Positions 51,294-60,836 of a DNA stretch of 64,000 nucleotides are shown here, one piece after another; within the stretch, counting starts at the first letter, position 1, and each line of letters begins with the position of its first letter. Where the stretch lies: assembly GCF_000756815.1 (NCBI RefSeq), contig NZ_CCVW01000001.1, positions 744,001-808,000 on the forward strand, written 5' to 3'. Source of the DNA: Legionella massiliensis (lineage in GTDB: Bacteria > Pseudomonadota > Gammaproteobacteria > Legionellales > Legionellaceae). The position numbers were made by a program, and so were the translations under genes. The notes beneath the pieces were generated by a model. The model made no database searches. It was not told where the DNA came from and worked only from the letters and a program-made list of their open reading frames with translations.

Positions 51294-52238
51294 TTATTTT
51301 CCTTTCTTAACGTCATACATTTCGGAATCAGCAAGAGCGAGCATAGCTTCAAGTGTTCGGTGTTCATTTTGATTATATTGAATACTACCAACACTGAATT
51401 CAATTATATAACCATTGGTTTCTACCGCTTGCAACGCCACTTTTAGGCGTTGGATTATGCCAGATACCTTTTTTTGATCTAGGCCAGAACAAAATATACA
51501 AAATTCATCACCACCTAAGCGGGCAATCAGATCATAGGAGCGAAAGTTCTGAAGAAGAAGATTAGAAAATATCTTTAATACCTTATCACCTTCTGCATGG
51601 CCATATTTATCATTAATTTGCTTGAATTTATCTAAATCAAAAAATAGCAGGGTAAATACTTTATTTTCCGATTGGCATTTTTGAAACAAATAGTTGGCTA
51701 GTTTTAAAAATCCACGTCGATTAGATAAGCCAGTTAATTCGTCAGTGATGGATAAATGAAAGGATTCCAATTCTGTTTCCACCATTTGAGCCAGATCGTA
51801 GACGACATTGTGATCGATATCACTGATTGACCGAGGTTTGTCATCGATCAAACAAATCACACCAACATTATATTGTTTGATTTTTAAAGGACAGCCTAAG
51901 TAAAATCTGAAATGCGGTTCTCCGAGAACAAAGGGATTATCGTAAAACCGTTTATCTTGCGTTGTATCTTCAACGACCATAATTTCATCGGAGAGAATAA
52001 CGTGACCACAAAAGGATGTTTTTCTTGCAGCTTCTTTGATGGCAAAACCGTGAGTGGATTTCATCCATTGGCGCTCAGCTTCTAAAAATGAGATTACAGA
52101 AATGGGAACAGCAAAAAGTTTGCAGGCAATACGCGTTACGCGATCAAAGCGCTCTTCTTGCTCGGTATCTAATATTTGTAATCTATACAGTGCTGCTAAA
52201 CGTTCAGCTTCATTTTCTGGTTTGTCTGGTGGAATCAT
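51294..52238 (-). CDS. GAF-GGDEF diguanylate cyclase
   Basis: 314 aa, soluble. Residues ~20-150 are a GAF sensor (DRVTRIACKLFAVPISVISF, SFCGHVILSDEIMVVEDT, YLGCPLKI). Residues ~160-312 are a GGDEF domain with DELTGLSNRRGF, FFDLDKFKQINDKYGHAEGD, an intact active site ARLGGDEF and an inhibitory I-site RSYD five residues before it. It should therefore make cyclic-di-GMP and be product-inhibited. No EAL domain or membrane segment. Lone gene. Confidence 0.93.
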   Translation of the reverse strand: MIPPDKPENEAERLAALYRLQILDTEQEERFDRVTRIACKLFAVPISVISFLEAERQWMKSTHGFAIKEAARKTSFCGHVILSDEIMVVEDTTQDKRFYDNPFVLGEPHFRFYLGCPLKIKQYNVGVICLIDDKPRSISDIDHNVVYDLAQMVETELESFHLSITDELTGLSNRRGFLKLANYLFQKCQSENKVFTLLFFDLDKFKQINDKYGHAEGDKVLKIFSNLLLQNFRSYDLIARLGGDEFCIFCSGLDQKKVSGIIQRLKVALQAVETNGYIIEFSVGSIQYNQNEHRTLEAMLALADSEMYDVKKGK

Positions 52239-52333
52239 TATTATCCTTGCAAATACACTTATACATCCTTGATAACTACTAACATATAGTATATATCATT
52301 ATTCTTTATGAAATTTGAACGTCAAGGATCTCT

Positions 52334-53425
52334 ATGAGAAAAAGCAGGAAGCTATTCACGGCGGTTTTATTTCTATTAAGTTCAGGAATACAAGCCAATA
52401 AGTTATCGGAACAATTTCAGAAAGATCTTGATAACAGCTTAAAAGATCATTCATCACCAGGTGCCGTTTTGCTAGTTGCTAATGACCAAATGGGTCCTTT
52501 GCTTTTTGCTTCTGGCGAATCGGATATAAAAAATCATAGGCCAATGGCGATAAATGATACCTTTCGCATAGCAAGTATGAGTAAAACATTCTTAGCTGCT
52601 GCAATCTTAAAACTGGTTGATTCACATCAACTTGAATTAGACGATTTAGTCAAAAAATATCTAGCTAATAATCTTGAAGTGGCTCGTATTCCGAATGGTG
52701 ATGAGCTTACTATTCGCGAGCTATTACAAATGCGAAGTGGCATCCCAGATTATTATTTAGGTGACAAATATAATGCCCTATTCGATGAGGATGAAAACCA
52801 TATTGCCACTCCAGCAGAGGCAATAAAAACAATTTATGGTGAAAAACCATTATTTAAACCAAATCAGAAATACAATTACTCAAATACAAATTATGTGTTA
52901 CTGCATATGGTTTTAGAGCAAGTCACTAAGAAGACCTTAGCGCAGGCAATGCAAGATTTAATTTTTCAACCCCTGCATTTGGATCATACCTATATAACCC
53001 AAGAAAAAGATTTTGCTAACAAGGATTTTAATGGGTTAACGACTCATGGTTATACTCTGGGGGATAATAAGCAATTTGAAGATGTAACCAGAACCTATGA
53101 CGGTAATGGCTTAGGTGATGGGGCTGTCGTCACTAATGCGTCAGAATTATACCAATTCCTTAAAGCGTTATTACAAGACAAGACCGTGCTTTCTCAGGAA
53201 AGTTTAAAGGAAATGCTACATTTTGTTGATGGTTATGGCTTAGGGATCTCAGTCGAAAAAGCGGGCGGCGATACCTATCTCACACATAATGGGACTGCCA
53301 GCGGCTACTCCGGGCAATATTACGTGGATTCTGAGAACGGTTGGGTGATTATTCTTACCAATAGCGATGGTAGTGAGTTTATTGTTGACCTAAGCGATAA
53401 AGCTTATCAGAACTTATATTCGTAA
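52334..53425 (+). CDS. Exported serine hydrolase, beta-lactamase / D-Ala-D-Ala carboxypeptidase family
   Basis: 363 aa. Signal peptide at residues 1-21 (KLFTAVLFLLSSGIQA). Class C-like fold: nucleophile and base Ser81-Met-Ser-Lys84 (IASMSKTF), YSN (NYSNTNYVLL) and HNGT in place of KTG (LTHNGTASGYSG). Close to Pfam Beta-lactamase (PF00144) carboxypeptidases/esterases rather than true AmpC, which has KTG. Periplasmic action on peptidoglycan stem peptides or esters is likely. CAAGGATCTCT serves as the ribosome binding site. Confidence 0.92.
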   Translation: MRKSRKLFTAVLFLLSSGIQANKLSEQFQKDLDNSLKDHSSPGAVLLVANDQMGPLLFASGESDIKNHRPMAINDTFRIASMSKTFLAAAILKLVDSHQLELDDLVKKYLANNLEVARIPNGDELTIRELLQMRSGIPDYYLGDKYNALFDEDENHIATPAEAIKTIYGEKPLFKPNQKYNYSNTNYVLLHMVLEQVTKKTLAQAMQDLIFQPLHLDHTYITQEKDFANKDFNGLTTHGYTLGDNKQFEDVTRTYDGNGLGDGAVVTNASELYQFLKALLQDKTVLSQESLKEMLHFVDGYGLGISVEKAGGDTYLTHNGTASGYSGQYYVDSENGWVIILTNSDGSEFIVDLSDKAYQNLYS

Positions 53426-53453
53426 TTCATGGTGTGCAGATCTCAATTAGACG

Positions 53454-53495
53454 CTCATTTAATATTGAGATAACATAATCTCAATATTAAATGAG
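53454..53495. terminator. Perfect 18-bp hairpin between two exported-protein genes
   Basis: CTCATTTAATATTGAGAT pairs exactly with ATCTCAATATTAAATGAG around a 6-nt loop. It ends 9 bp before the next ATG, so it may terminate the hydrolase transcript and also occlude the ribosome binding site (GAGGTCACGCCT) of the following gene. Confidence 0.7.
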
Positions 53496-53504
53496 GTCAC
53501 GCCT

Positions 53505-54335
53505 ATGTCTCGCTCTAATCTTTTATTTTCCTTATCACTGACCCTATCAACCTTCACCTTGAGTGTTTTTGGCGCTGAGGCAACAAAGCTTCCCGATGAC
53601 TTGCAATATCAAGGCAAGGCCATTGATAGTCTTTGCTTTGAAAATTCAGAAAAAACCAAGTTGGATTTGACGCAATGTGGTGCGAAACAGCAGAAAGTCG
53701 AACCCAAGGATAGCGACGATAAAATGCTGCAAAAGGGTTATATCGGCTATAACTGGAAGGATCCCTCCATGCCCGAAGATGCGCCAACTGGGTATTCCTA
53801 TTACCGATTCTTTGATGCCGGTAATCATCAGTATTGGGTTTATACCCTAAATGGTGGCGGTGGGTCGGGGGCATTCACCAATATTTACTTAGTGAAACGT
53901 AGCGACCCTAAAACCTTGGAGCTTACCTTTGTTGCAGGTGGTGATCGTTGCAATGGCGGTATCGGTGATAATTTGTCAGTGAAAAATGGGAATTTGAATT
54001 TTAATGTTAATTTGACATCTTATGATTTAATCGCACTCGCCAAGCCTCAATTAACTCATTTGAAAGCCTATGATGATTTGGCTGCTTGTGCAGCTTGCTG
54101 TGCTGCGACAGGTGCTTATACCGCTAGTTTAGATAAGCAGATAACGTTCAGTTATGCGGAATTAAATAAAACGGATAATGAAGAGGAACTGTCTGATCAA
54201 GGCAAATATCAAGCCTGTTTTAATAAGCATTATATTGCTTATGTTAAAAAAAATGATGTGAAGATGGATCAAGAGCAACTGAATAGGTTCGCGGACATCT
54301 TTAATAAGTCTTGTATTGCGAGTGAAGCGAAATAA
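53505..54335 (+). CDS. Exported hypothetical protein, 276 aa
   Basis: Signal peptide at residues ~1-23 (NLLFSLSLTLSTFTLSVFGA, cut at FGA-EA). The mature part is beta-rich with a Gly-rich loop (YTLNGGGGSGAFTNIYLVKR), a cysteine cluster CAACCAATGAY and Cys residues in SLCFEN and TQCGAK, so it is likely periplasmic and disulfide-bonded. No named family recognised. Its 5' region is a strong hairpin, and the ribosome binding site (GAGG) lies at the hairpin's foot. Confidence 0.7.
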   Translation: MSRSNLLFSLSLTLSTFTLSVFGAEATKLPDDLQYQGKAIDSLCFENSEKTKLDLTQCGAKQQKVEPKDSDDKMLQKGYIGYNWKDPSMPEDAPTGYSYYRFFDAGNHQYWVYTLNGGGGSGAFTNIYLVKRSDPKTLELTFVAGGDRCNGGIGDNLSVKNGNLNFNVNLTSYDLIALAKPQLTHLKAYDDLAACAACCAATGAYTASLDKQITFSYAELNKTDNEEELSDQGKYQACFNKHYIAYVKKNDVKMDQEQLNRFADIFNKSCIASEAK

Positions 54336-54539
54336 AAGGCCTATTTACCGAAAGTCTGTATTGCCCTTCTATTCTGATAGTTATAGATCCATATTCTCCC
54401 CTTACGGTCGTTCTGAATAAGGAAGATGTATTAGAGACTAAATTTGCGATTTATTAGCCGAGAGAGCAGCTCTATAGGGAGAACTATGCTTGTGTCTACT
54501 ATAATTTTATTATTCTAAATATAGATGGTGGTTATTTTC

Positions 54540-55979
54540 ATGAAGAACTCTACTTCCTCTCTATGTTTTTTGAGTGCAATGGAGTTGCTCCGCTTGCTGA
54601 AAAATAAAGAAATCTCGGCAGTTGAGTTGATGCAGGCGCATCTCGATCAAATTAAAAAAATCAATCCTATAGTGAATGCTATTGTTATTCTTTTAGATGA
54701 AGAAAGGTTGCTGGAACAAGCCCGTGCTGCCGATATATTATTTAGCAAAAATGCCATAAATGGTCTATTACAAGGCATACCGCTAACACACAAAGATATG
54801 GCACCAACTAAAAATATCCGCACAACCTTTGGCTCACCTATTTTTGCAAACAATATTCCTGATTTTGATGAACTTATTGTGGAGCGCACAGCAAAAGCCG
54901 GTGCGATATTAATAGGGAAAACAAACACTCCCGAGTTTGCGGCTGGTTCACATACTTACAACAAAGTATTTGGTGCTACGGCCAATCCTTGGGATATCAC
55001 AAAAAGCGCTGGTGGCAGTAGTGGTGGGGCAGCTGTTTCCTTAGCTTGTGGTATGAACCCCTTATCTTGTGGTGCTGATATGGGCGGATCGCTACGAAAT
55101 CCGGCTGCCTGGAATAATATAATTGGTTTACGTCCATCACCTGGCCGTGTTCCTACGGCTCCCAGCAAATTACCATGGTTAACTTTGGCAGTAGAAGGCC
55201 CAATGGCACGAACAGTTGCTGATATCGCCTTGCTCATGAGCGTGATAGCAGGGCCTACAAATGGTACCGCATGTGCTATTGAAGAGCCTAATACGATTTT
55301 TACTCAATCACTGCATCGCAACTTTAAGGGAGTTAAGATAGCGATGTTTCAAAATGTATGTGGTGACCTACAAGATCCTGAGATAAAGAAAATAGTAAGA
55401 GCTCAGACTCAAGTTTTTGAAGAGCTTGGTTGTGTTGTGGAGCAAAGAGATCCAGATTTTCTTGATGATACTGACGATGTATTTCGCTGTGAACGTGCCA
55501 TGATTTATGGCGCTAGTTATTATGAATTAATGACTGATGAGCAAAAGCTGAGTCAAATTAAGCCTGAGGTGGTAGAAGAGTTCAATTTAATGAAAAGCTT
55601 TAATTCAAGCTATATTGCGCAAATGCAACGAAAAAAAGGGGAAATTTTTGCCAAAATGCGGGCATTCATGAATAACTATGAATTTTATATTCTACCAACA
55701 ACATCAATTCATCCTTTCAATATCGAACTGCCATGGCCTAATGAAATAAATGGCCATAAATTAGATTCTTACCTCGATTGGATGAAAATATGTTGGTGCA
55801 TTACCGCGACAGAACATCCTTCACTAGCAATGCCCTGTGGATTTGGAGCAAATGGAATGCCAGTTGGCCTACAAATTGTAGGTAGATGGCATGATGATTT
55901 TGGGGTATTGCAACTAGGTCATGCTTATGAGGCTCTCACTGGATATGCTAAGCAGCGACCACCCTTAGTTGACTCTTAA
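54540..55979 (+). CDS. Amidase (amidase-signature family)
   Basis: 479 aa from the internal ATG with GGTGG 8 nt upstream; an earlier ATG at 54525 has none. Catalytic Ser-cisSer-Lys elements: Lys in IPLTHKDMAP, cis-Ser in SAGGSSGGAAVSLA and nucleophile Ser in GADMGGSLRNPAAW. The family's typical C-terminal region (EHPSLAMPCGFGANGMPVGL, QIVGR) is complete. Hydrolyses carboxamides; GatA is excluded because no gatB/gatC partners are nearby. Cytosolic, single gene. Confidence 0.92.
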   Translation: MKNSTSSLCFLSAMELLRLLKNKEISAVELMQAHLDQIKKINPIVNAIVILLDEERLLEQARAADILFSKNAINGLLQGIPLTHKDMAPTKNIRTTFGSPIFANNIPDFDELIVERTAKAGAILIGKTNTPEFAAGSHTYNKVFGATANPWDITKSAGGSSGGAAVSLACGMNPLSCGADMGGSLRNPAAWNNIIGLRPSPGRVPTAPSKLPWLTLAVEGPMARTVADIALLMSVIAGPTNGTACAIEEPNTIFTQSLHRNFKGVKIAMFQNVCGDLQDPEIKKIVRAQTQVFEELGCVVEQRDPDFLDDTDDVFRCERAMIYGASYYELMTDEQKLSQIKPEVVEEFNLMKSFNSSYIAQMQRKKGEIFAKMRAFMNNYEFYILPTTSIHPFNIELPWPNEINGHKLDSYLDWMKICWCITATEHPSLAMPCGFGANGMPVGLQIVGRWHDDFGVLQLGHAYEALTGYAKQRPPLVDS

Positions 55980-55991
55980 GAATTTTTACAT

Positions 55992-56084
55992 CCGTTCGCG
56001 CTGAGGTTTGTGCCTAAGCACAGTGCTCGAAGCGTCATAGTGAAAGGCTTCGAGATTGCCTAAAGGCCTTGTCAGCCCGAACGG
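55992..56084. repeat. MITE-like palindromic element, family A copy 2
   Basis: Same ends (CCGTTCGCGCTGAGG ... TCAGCCCGAACGG), inner CTCGAAGC/GCTTCGAG pair and CCTAAAGGCC core as 44887-44981. Confidence 0.85.
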
Positions 56085-56178
56085 TTTTTATGTCGCGGCA
56101 GGGGTATCCACCAAAATAAAAACGTTGAGACTCAATCCCTATACCTTCACAATAAGCAGTTTTAATTAAAGGATTCTT

Positions 56179-56760
56179 ATGGCAAAACTTTATTTTTACT
56201 ACGCAGCTATGAATGCGGGTAAAAGCACTCTGCTTTTACAGTCTTCTTATAATTACCGAGAACGAGGCATGTATACCTTGCTAATGACTCCTGCAATCGA
56301 TACACGCTTTCAGATGGGAACTATTAATTCACGGCTTGGTTTGACCGAAGAAGCTTTAATCTTTGATAAAAAGGATAACCTTTATTTAAAGGCGCAAGAA
56401 CAAAATGTGAACTATTCCTGCGTCTTAATTGATGAGGCTCAATTTTTAACCAAAGACCAGGTTTTTCAACTCACTGAATTGACCGATAAGTTTAACATTC
56501 CAGTCTTGGCTTATGGCTTACGTACTGATTTTCAAGGAGAACTGTTTGAAGGTAGTCAGTATTTACTTGCTTGGGCGGATGAGCTCATAGAGCTTAAAAC
56601 CATTTGCCATTGTGGTCGTAAGGCAACCATGATTTTACGGCTGAATGAAGCGGGAGAGGTTCAATCCAGTGGCGAGCAAATTGTTATAGGTGGAAATGCA
56701 ATGTATGTTTCTACTTGCCGTAAGCACTTTAAAGAAAAAAGTTATAGCAATCAAAAGTAA
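56179..56760 (+). CDS. tdk: Thymidine kinase
   Basis: 193 aa, type II thymidine kinase. P-loop [10 protein letters not shown] (Gly14-Lys15-Ser16), LIDEAQFL with the catalytic Glu, [15 protein letters not shown], zinc-binding CHCG ... Cys in VSTCRKHF and the thymidine-binding lasso around [11 protein letters not shown]. Phosphorylates thymidine to dTMP for salvage. AAGGATTCTT ribosome binding site. Full length. Confidence 0.95.
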   Translation: MAKLYFYYAAMNAGKSTLLLQSSYNYRERGMYTLLMTPAIDTRFQMGTINSRLGLTEEALIFDKKDNLYLKAQEQNVNYSCVLIDEAQFLTKDQVFQLTELTDKFNIPVLAYGLRTDFQGELFEGSQYLLAWADELIELKTICHCGRKATMILRLNEAGEVQSSGEQIVIGGNAMYVSTCRKHFKEKSYSNQK

Positions 56761-56897
56761 TGGTTATTTTATAGAGCATTAATAGTACTCGATACCCAAT
56801 AATGCTCTAGAGCCCCACATGGTTAGTTATTCAAGAATTCCCAAGAGCCGGATTGTCTATACTTAACAATAGGTTGGACCCTTCATTTAAATGAATT

Positions 56898-57479
56898 ATG
56901 AACTCTAATAGCCCTTTTAAGTATATGCTTGATATTTATAAAAAAGGTTTCCGGCAGCAACATGAGGCGACCTGTGGTCCTGCCTCGATTATTCTTTCTG
57001 CTACTGGGTTGGGTTTAGAAAAAAAAGAAGAATCTGAGTGGATAGATAAGCGCTTTAAGCGTTGGTTACCTGTTCATGAATTTCTAGATAGGGGGATGGC
57101 TTTGCATGAGCTTCTTTTTATTTCTGAGCTTGTTTATGCCGGCAAAATAAGCCTGACTTTATATCGAAGCTATGAAGAAAATTATGCAATTTTTATAGAT
57201 GAAATTAAGAACGCCTTTCAAACTAGAAACGCTGTTCTTGTTGTTAATTTCTTGCAAGCTGATTTTATTAAAGGTCTCAGTTCTGATTCAAAAGGGAATC
57301 CGCATTATTCTCCCTTAGTTGCTTGGAAAACTAAGGAGAACGAGGTTTTATTGTGCGATGTAGATCAAGCAATTCAGGAGCCTTACTGGGTAAAAATTGA
57401 TGCAATTTTCCAATCGATGGCTAAATATAATCCGGCATATAATCTTCCTCGAGGCTGGCTAGTACTCAAAAAACGTTAG
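56898..57479 (+). CDS. Phytochelatin-synthase-like / papain-like cysteine peptidase
   Basis: 193 aa. Triad in the order and context of the C83 phytochelatin synthase clan: Cys26 in QQHEATCGPAS, His136 in NPHYSPLVAW and Asp154 in VLLCDVD. The short, catalytic-domain-only form is usual for prokaryotic homologues, which mainly cleave glycine from glutathione rather than polymerise it. No signal peptide. Isolated gene; a role in glutathione/thiol turnover or as an effector modifying host thiol or lipid metabolism is possible. Family assignment from motifs only. Confidence 0.7.
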   Translation: MNSNSPFKYMLDIYKKGFRQQHEATCGPASIILSATGLGLEKKEESEWIDKRFKRWLPVHEFLDRGMALHELLFISELVYAGKISLTLYRSYEENYAIFIDEIKNAFQTRNAVLVVNFLQADFIKGLSSDSKGNPHYSPLVAWKTKENEVLLCDVDQAIQEPYWVKIDAIFQSMAKYNPAYNLPRGWLVLKKR

Positions 57480-57540
57480 AGGGTAAGCGGGTAGGCCAAC
57501 GGATGAGCCTAAGAGCAAGAAACCCACCCTGACCACTCTT

Positions 57541-58659
57541 TTAAAGCTTTTGCTGCCCTAAATAATCAATAGTCATTTGCCATACATTTTGATAAGAAGA
57601 ATCTTTAGTGTTTCTTACTAATTTATCCTGTTCTTTAAACAATCCAGCTAAGCTATACCATAACGGCCACTTTATATCCTTATCATCAATAAGCCAGAAG
57701 CCTTCTTGTTGCTGTCCGCTAATTTCATTATTACGGATTTCCCAATATAAAATATAGGGCGGTTGCCACTTTAAAAATTTAAGCAAGATTGCTCGATTGG
57801 CTTGTTCATGTTGTTCTTTATTGTAATTATAAATCTTGGCCTGCATTCCCATTTCACCTATAAAAACACGTCTGCCCATAATATTTGCTTTGCTAGGTTT
57901 AAGTTTGGATTCTATGTAGTCCAGTGTATTACTTATCTCAGATTCATTTTCTTTTTGTACATCATATGTAGAGTAAGAAACATAATCCACATCGGTTTGC
58001 GGTAAAACGGCATTTACCATACGAATTTTGTCATGATGTTTGTATTCTTCATAAACTTGATTTACTTCAGCATAAAGATAAATTTTTGATTTACTCGCAA
58101 CTTGCTCCCTAGCATCACTAACCGCTTTTTGTCGTATATTCAACCATTTAGCCATGTTGTCAGCTTGAAATTGAGTGGGTTCGGTTGTTTTACCGTTTGT
58201 CATTTTCAATAGATACCAATCACCCTCCCAATTGCCAAGAAAAAAGGTTTTTTCTTTTTCTTGAAACTGAGTTAATAATTTTTTAGCAAAATTAAAGGTT
58301 GCGTCATATTCTTGTTGAGCCGCTTCATCATTAAAACCATTTAACCAATAGTCATTCGATCGCCACCAGAAAAAATAAGTATCAAAAGGCATATTAAGAA
58401 TTTTATTTAAGGTTTTTTCTTCCTTAGAATTAGGTTGCATCATTTCAGAACTGATGCTGATTTTGATCGTTCTGGAACCAAGCTCTAAAATTTCATCAGC
58501 GGCTTGATCAAGTGAACATAACCCTCCACAACCATGAAGATTACCAATAGCTTGGGTGCCTATCATTTGATTAAATTGTATTTCAGGATTAGCGAAAGTC
58601 TTAAATGTTATTGCGCATAAAAATAAAGGTGTTAAGAAAACATTTTTTATACAGCCCAT
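57541..58659 (-). CDS. Exported TIM-barrel glycoside-hydrolase-like protein
   Basis: 372 aa from the ATG at 58659 with GGGGAAG 4 nt upstream. Signal peptide KNVFLTPLFLCAITFKTFA. The mature sequence has barrel-like strands: RTIKISISSEMM, TFFLGNWEGDWYLL, KIYLYAEVNQVYEEY (acid/base-like Glu), VDYVSYSTYDVQ, RRVFIGEMGMQ (nucleophile-like Glu) and YILYWEIRNNE. This is the layout of a clan-A glycosidase (GH5-like), inferred from strand motifs, not from a clear family match. Periplasmic or secreted; substrate unknown. Confidence 0.6.
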   Translation of the reverse strand: MGCIKNVFLTPLFLCAITFKTFANPEIQFNQMIGTQAIGNLHGCGGLCSLDQAADEILELGSRTIKISISSEMMQPNSKEEKTLNKILNMPFDTYFFWWRSNDYWLNGFNDEAAQQEYDATFNFAKKLLTQFQEKEKTFFLGNWEGDWYLLKMTNGKTTEPTQFQADNMAKWLNIRQKAVSDAREQVASKSKIYLYAEVNQVYEEYKHHDKIRMVNAVLPQTDVDYVSYSTYDVQKENESEISNTLDYIESKLKPSKANIMGRRVFIGEMGMQAKIYNYNKEQHEQANRAILLKFLKWQPPYILYWEIRNNEISGQQQEGFWLIDDKDIKWPLWYSLAGLFKEQDKLVRNTKDSSYQNVWQMTIDYLGQQKL

Positions 58660-58758
58660 AATCTTCCCCACTTTAATTAATTAGCGCTCCTAGTATCTCC
58701 TTATAACAATTAACAAATAATTAAGAACTGTAAGTTAGAATCGAAAGATGAGGAAAAT

Positions 58759-59850
58759 CTAATGTTCCAAATAAATATCACTGATATCTATAGGATAATA
58801 GGCATTCCATAATTTAATAACCAAATCATCAATATAACTAGGAAAAGGATGATATCCGGGGCTTAATTGATTTTCTAATAATAACTGGGCTCCTAAGTTA
58901 TGAGCATAAAAAATAGGATCAATAAAATGCAGTAGTGTTGGATGTTTTAAGGAAAAATTAATTGCTGTGCGGTTACACAAGATCTTTTCATTTGTAAAAT
59001 TGGGACCAATTTCATCAGCAACCCCCATATTAGCAATAAGGGCTTGTGGACAAAGATCGGAGCTAAGCCATTGTGATAAGACATGGTGTTGCCCTGTTGC
59101 TGTTACCAGGCAAGATGCTTTTTGGGCAGAGTTTCTAATATCTGCTGCTTGAGAAACGTGCAAAGCATTAATCCCCATTTTCCTGGCATGCTCCAATAGC
59201 TTTTCTGACCGTTCTACTACAGTGATATGCGGTGTTTCCTTCAAGAGATACTTTACTATTCCCTGTCCTACTTTGCCGAAACCAAAAACCATAAAGGTCT
59301 CATTCTTAATATCTCGATTAGTCCTTTCCTTGAAGGCTCTAACAAAACTTTCACCTGTACCATACATGCCTTCTAGTTTTTTTAAATTAGAATCATCAAC
59401 ATTGATCACAGGAAAGGCTGTTTTTGTTTTTTTAAAAACCTCTCCACCGCTTTGAGTTAACTCAACCAAACCCTTAGTAATAGTTACTTTAGGCATCTGC
59501 ATTACTTCCGCACAGCAATCCAAAGCAATATCAAACTCACCCTCAATGTCTTCATGCTGGGGAGTATAGGTTATTCCTAATTGGCTTAATAAATCGACTA
59601 TATCGGTTGTAGGTGGAGTTGATACAAATTTAACCTGTGTGACTGTCAAATCAGCCCCGGCAGCGACTAAGGACTCTAACTTAACTAAGGTTTCATAGGT
59701 TAGAGGGATATTATGCAAAATCTTGATTCCGGCAAGAGGCTTAGTTTTAGACCATAGCTGTTTCAAATTATCTAATAAGAGCGCTTTTGTGTTCCTAAAA
59801 ATGGATGCGTTGTGTTGAACTAAACGAGCTAGTGGTTGATTGTTTAACAT
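58759..59850 (-). CDS. S-adenosylhomocysteine-hydrolase-like NAD-binding protein
   Basis: 363 aa, shorter than true SAH hydrolase (about 430-470). The NAD-binding part is clear: FMVFGFGKVGQGIVKYL (GxGxxG), ITVVERSEKLLEHARKMG, ASCLVTATGQHHVLS and IANMGVADEI. The N-terminal part has the SAHase-like order (GIKILHNIPLTYETLVKLES, AGADLTVTQ, FDIALDCCAEVM, EGMYGTGESFVRAF). Key catalytic Lys/Asp pair of the canonical enzyme is not convincingly aligned, so I call it SAHase-like rather than ahcY. Monocistronic. Confidence 0.75.
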   Translation of the reverse strand: MLNNQPLARLVQHNASIFRNTKALLLDNLKQLWSKTKPLAGIKILHNIPLTYETLVKLESLVAAGADLTVTQVKFVSTPPTTDIVDLLSQLGITYTPQHEDIEGEFDIALDCCAEVMQMPKVTITKGLVELTQSGGEVFKKTKTAFPVINVDDSNLKKLEGMYGTGESFVRAFKERTNRDIKNETFMVFGFGKVGQGIVKYLLKETPHITVVERSEKLLEHARKMGINALHVSQAADIRNSAQKASCLVTATGQHHVLSQWLSSDLCPQALIANMGVADEIGPNFTNEKILCNRTAINFSLKHPTLLHFIDPIFYAHNLGAQLLLENQLSPGYHPFPSYIDDLVIKLWNAYYPIDISDIYLEH

Positions 59851-59978
59851 AAGCCTATTTCTCTATCTAAAGATTAAGGAAGGGGAAAGGTCATTATTAT
59901 ACAAATGGACTAAACTATGAAGTAGCTAAATAGGAGCGTTAATCCTGAGACTACACATTCAAAATAGCGGAGGTTTGG

Positions 59979-60437
59979 ATGACTACTAATTCACGAATAG
60001 ACTATTACAAAGTTTCCCCTGAGGCGGTTAAATCGCTAATGAGCCTCGAGGGATATGTTAATAACTGTGGCTTAGACAAATCGCTAAGGGAGCTCATAAA
60101 ACTACGTGTCTCCCAAATAAATGGCTGCACATTTTGTGTTGATCTGCATTGCAGTGATGCACTGAAAGCGGGGGAGTCACAAAGACGAATTAATGCAATT
60201 GTTGTATGGCGAGAGGCTCCATTTTTTACTGAGCGCGAGCGAGCAGCCTTGGCTTGGGCAGAGGCTGTGACTTTATTATCAGAGACCCATGCGCCTGACG
60301 ATTTATACCAGGATCTCCTCAAGTATTTCAGTGAAAAGGAAGCTGTTGATCTAACAATGGTAATTATCACAATCAATAGCTGGAATCGGTTAGCTGTAAG
60401 TTTTCGTAAATTACCTTCTAGAGGGAGTTCAGGCTAA
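59979..60437 (+). CDS. AhpD/carboxymuconolactone-decarboxylase family protein
   Basis: 152 aa, helical. The redox-active motif is Cys50-x-x-Cys53 with His57 (NGCTFCVDLHCSDA), as in alkylhydroperoxidase AhpD-core proteins. ERAALAWAEAVTLLSE and VDLTMVIITINSWNRLAVSF are family-typical. GGAGG precedes the ATG. Reduces peroxides through a CxxC couple. It is followed immediately by the lipoprotein gene on the same strand, possibly one transcript. Confidence 0.9.
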   Translation: MTTNSRIDYYKVSPEAVKSLMSLEGYVNNCGLDKSLRELIKLRVSQINGCTFCVDLHCSDALKAGESQRRINAIVVWREAPFFTERERAALAWAEAVTLLSETHAPDDLYQDLLKYFSEKEAVDLTMVIITINSWNRLAVSFRKLPSRGSSG

Positions 60438-60505
60438 GCTTTATTTTCATGCTATATACGAGGTATAGTGACGCTGAGTTAGTCATAATAAAGGTAAGAC
60501 CACAA

Positions 60506-60784
60506 ATGAAAGTTTTAGCTGCAATCTTATTGTCGATCGGTTTAGCTGGTTGTGCTGGCTATGTAGCAACACCAACGGCTGAAATTGCTTATGAGCCAGA
60601 TGTTCTCGTCGGTGATTATGCTGTTGGTTACTATCGTGAAGGATTTGGATATTGGACAGGGAATGGCTGGGATGCTAATTTCTACGCACATGGCCATCCA
60701 GGGTGGGGACACTATTATCGCGGCGCTCCTCGTGAAGCCGTTGGTGTCTATCGAGGCGGTCCGCATTATCGCCGTTGGCGATGA
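60506..60784 (+). CDS. Small lipoprotein, Gly/Tyr/His-rich
   Basis: 92 aa from the ATG at 60506; an upstream in-frame ATG at 60449 would place the signal peptide internally. Lipobox LAGC gives a diacylated Cys at position 16. The mature part is rich in Gly, Tyr, Trp and His (YYREGFGYWTGNGWDANFYA, HGHPGWGHYYRG) and ends HYRRWR. Resembles small YXWV/Gly-Tyr-His lipoproteins common in Legionella and Coxiella. Function unknown; envelope located. Confidence 0.75.
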   Translation: MKVLAAILLSIGLAGCAGYVATPTAEIAYEPDVLVGDYAVGYYREGFGYWTGNGWDANFYAHGHPGWGHYYRGAPREAVGVYRGGPHYRRWR

Positions 60785-60836
60785 TCCGCTAGGCAATCAT
60801 CGATGAATCTTTGTATTCGCTCAGGGGGGGAACGCC

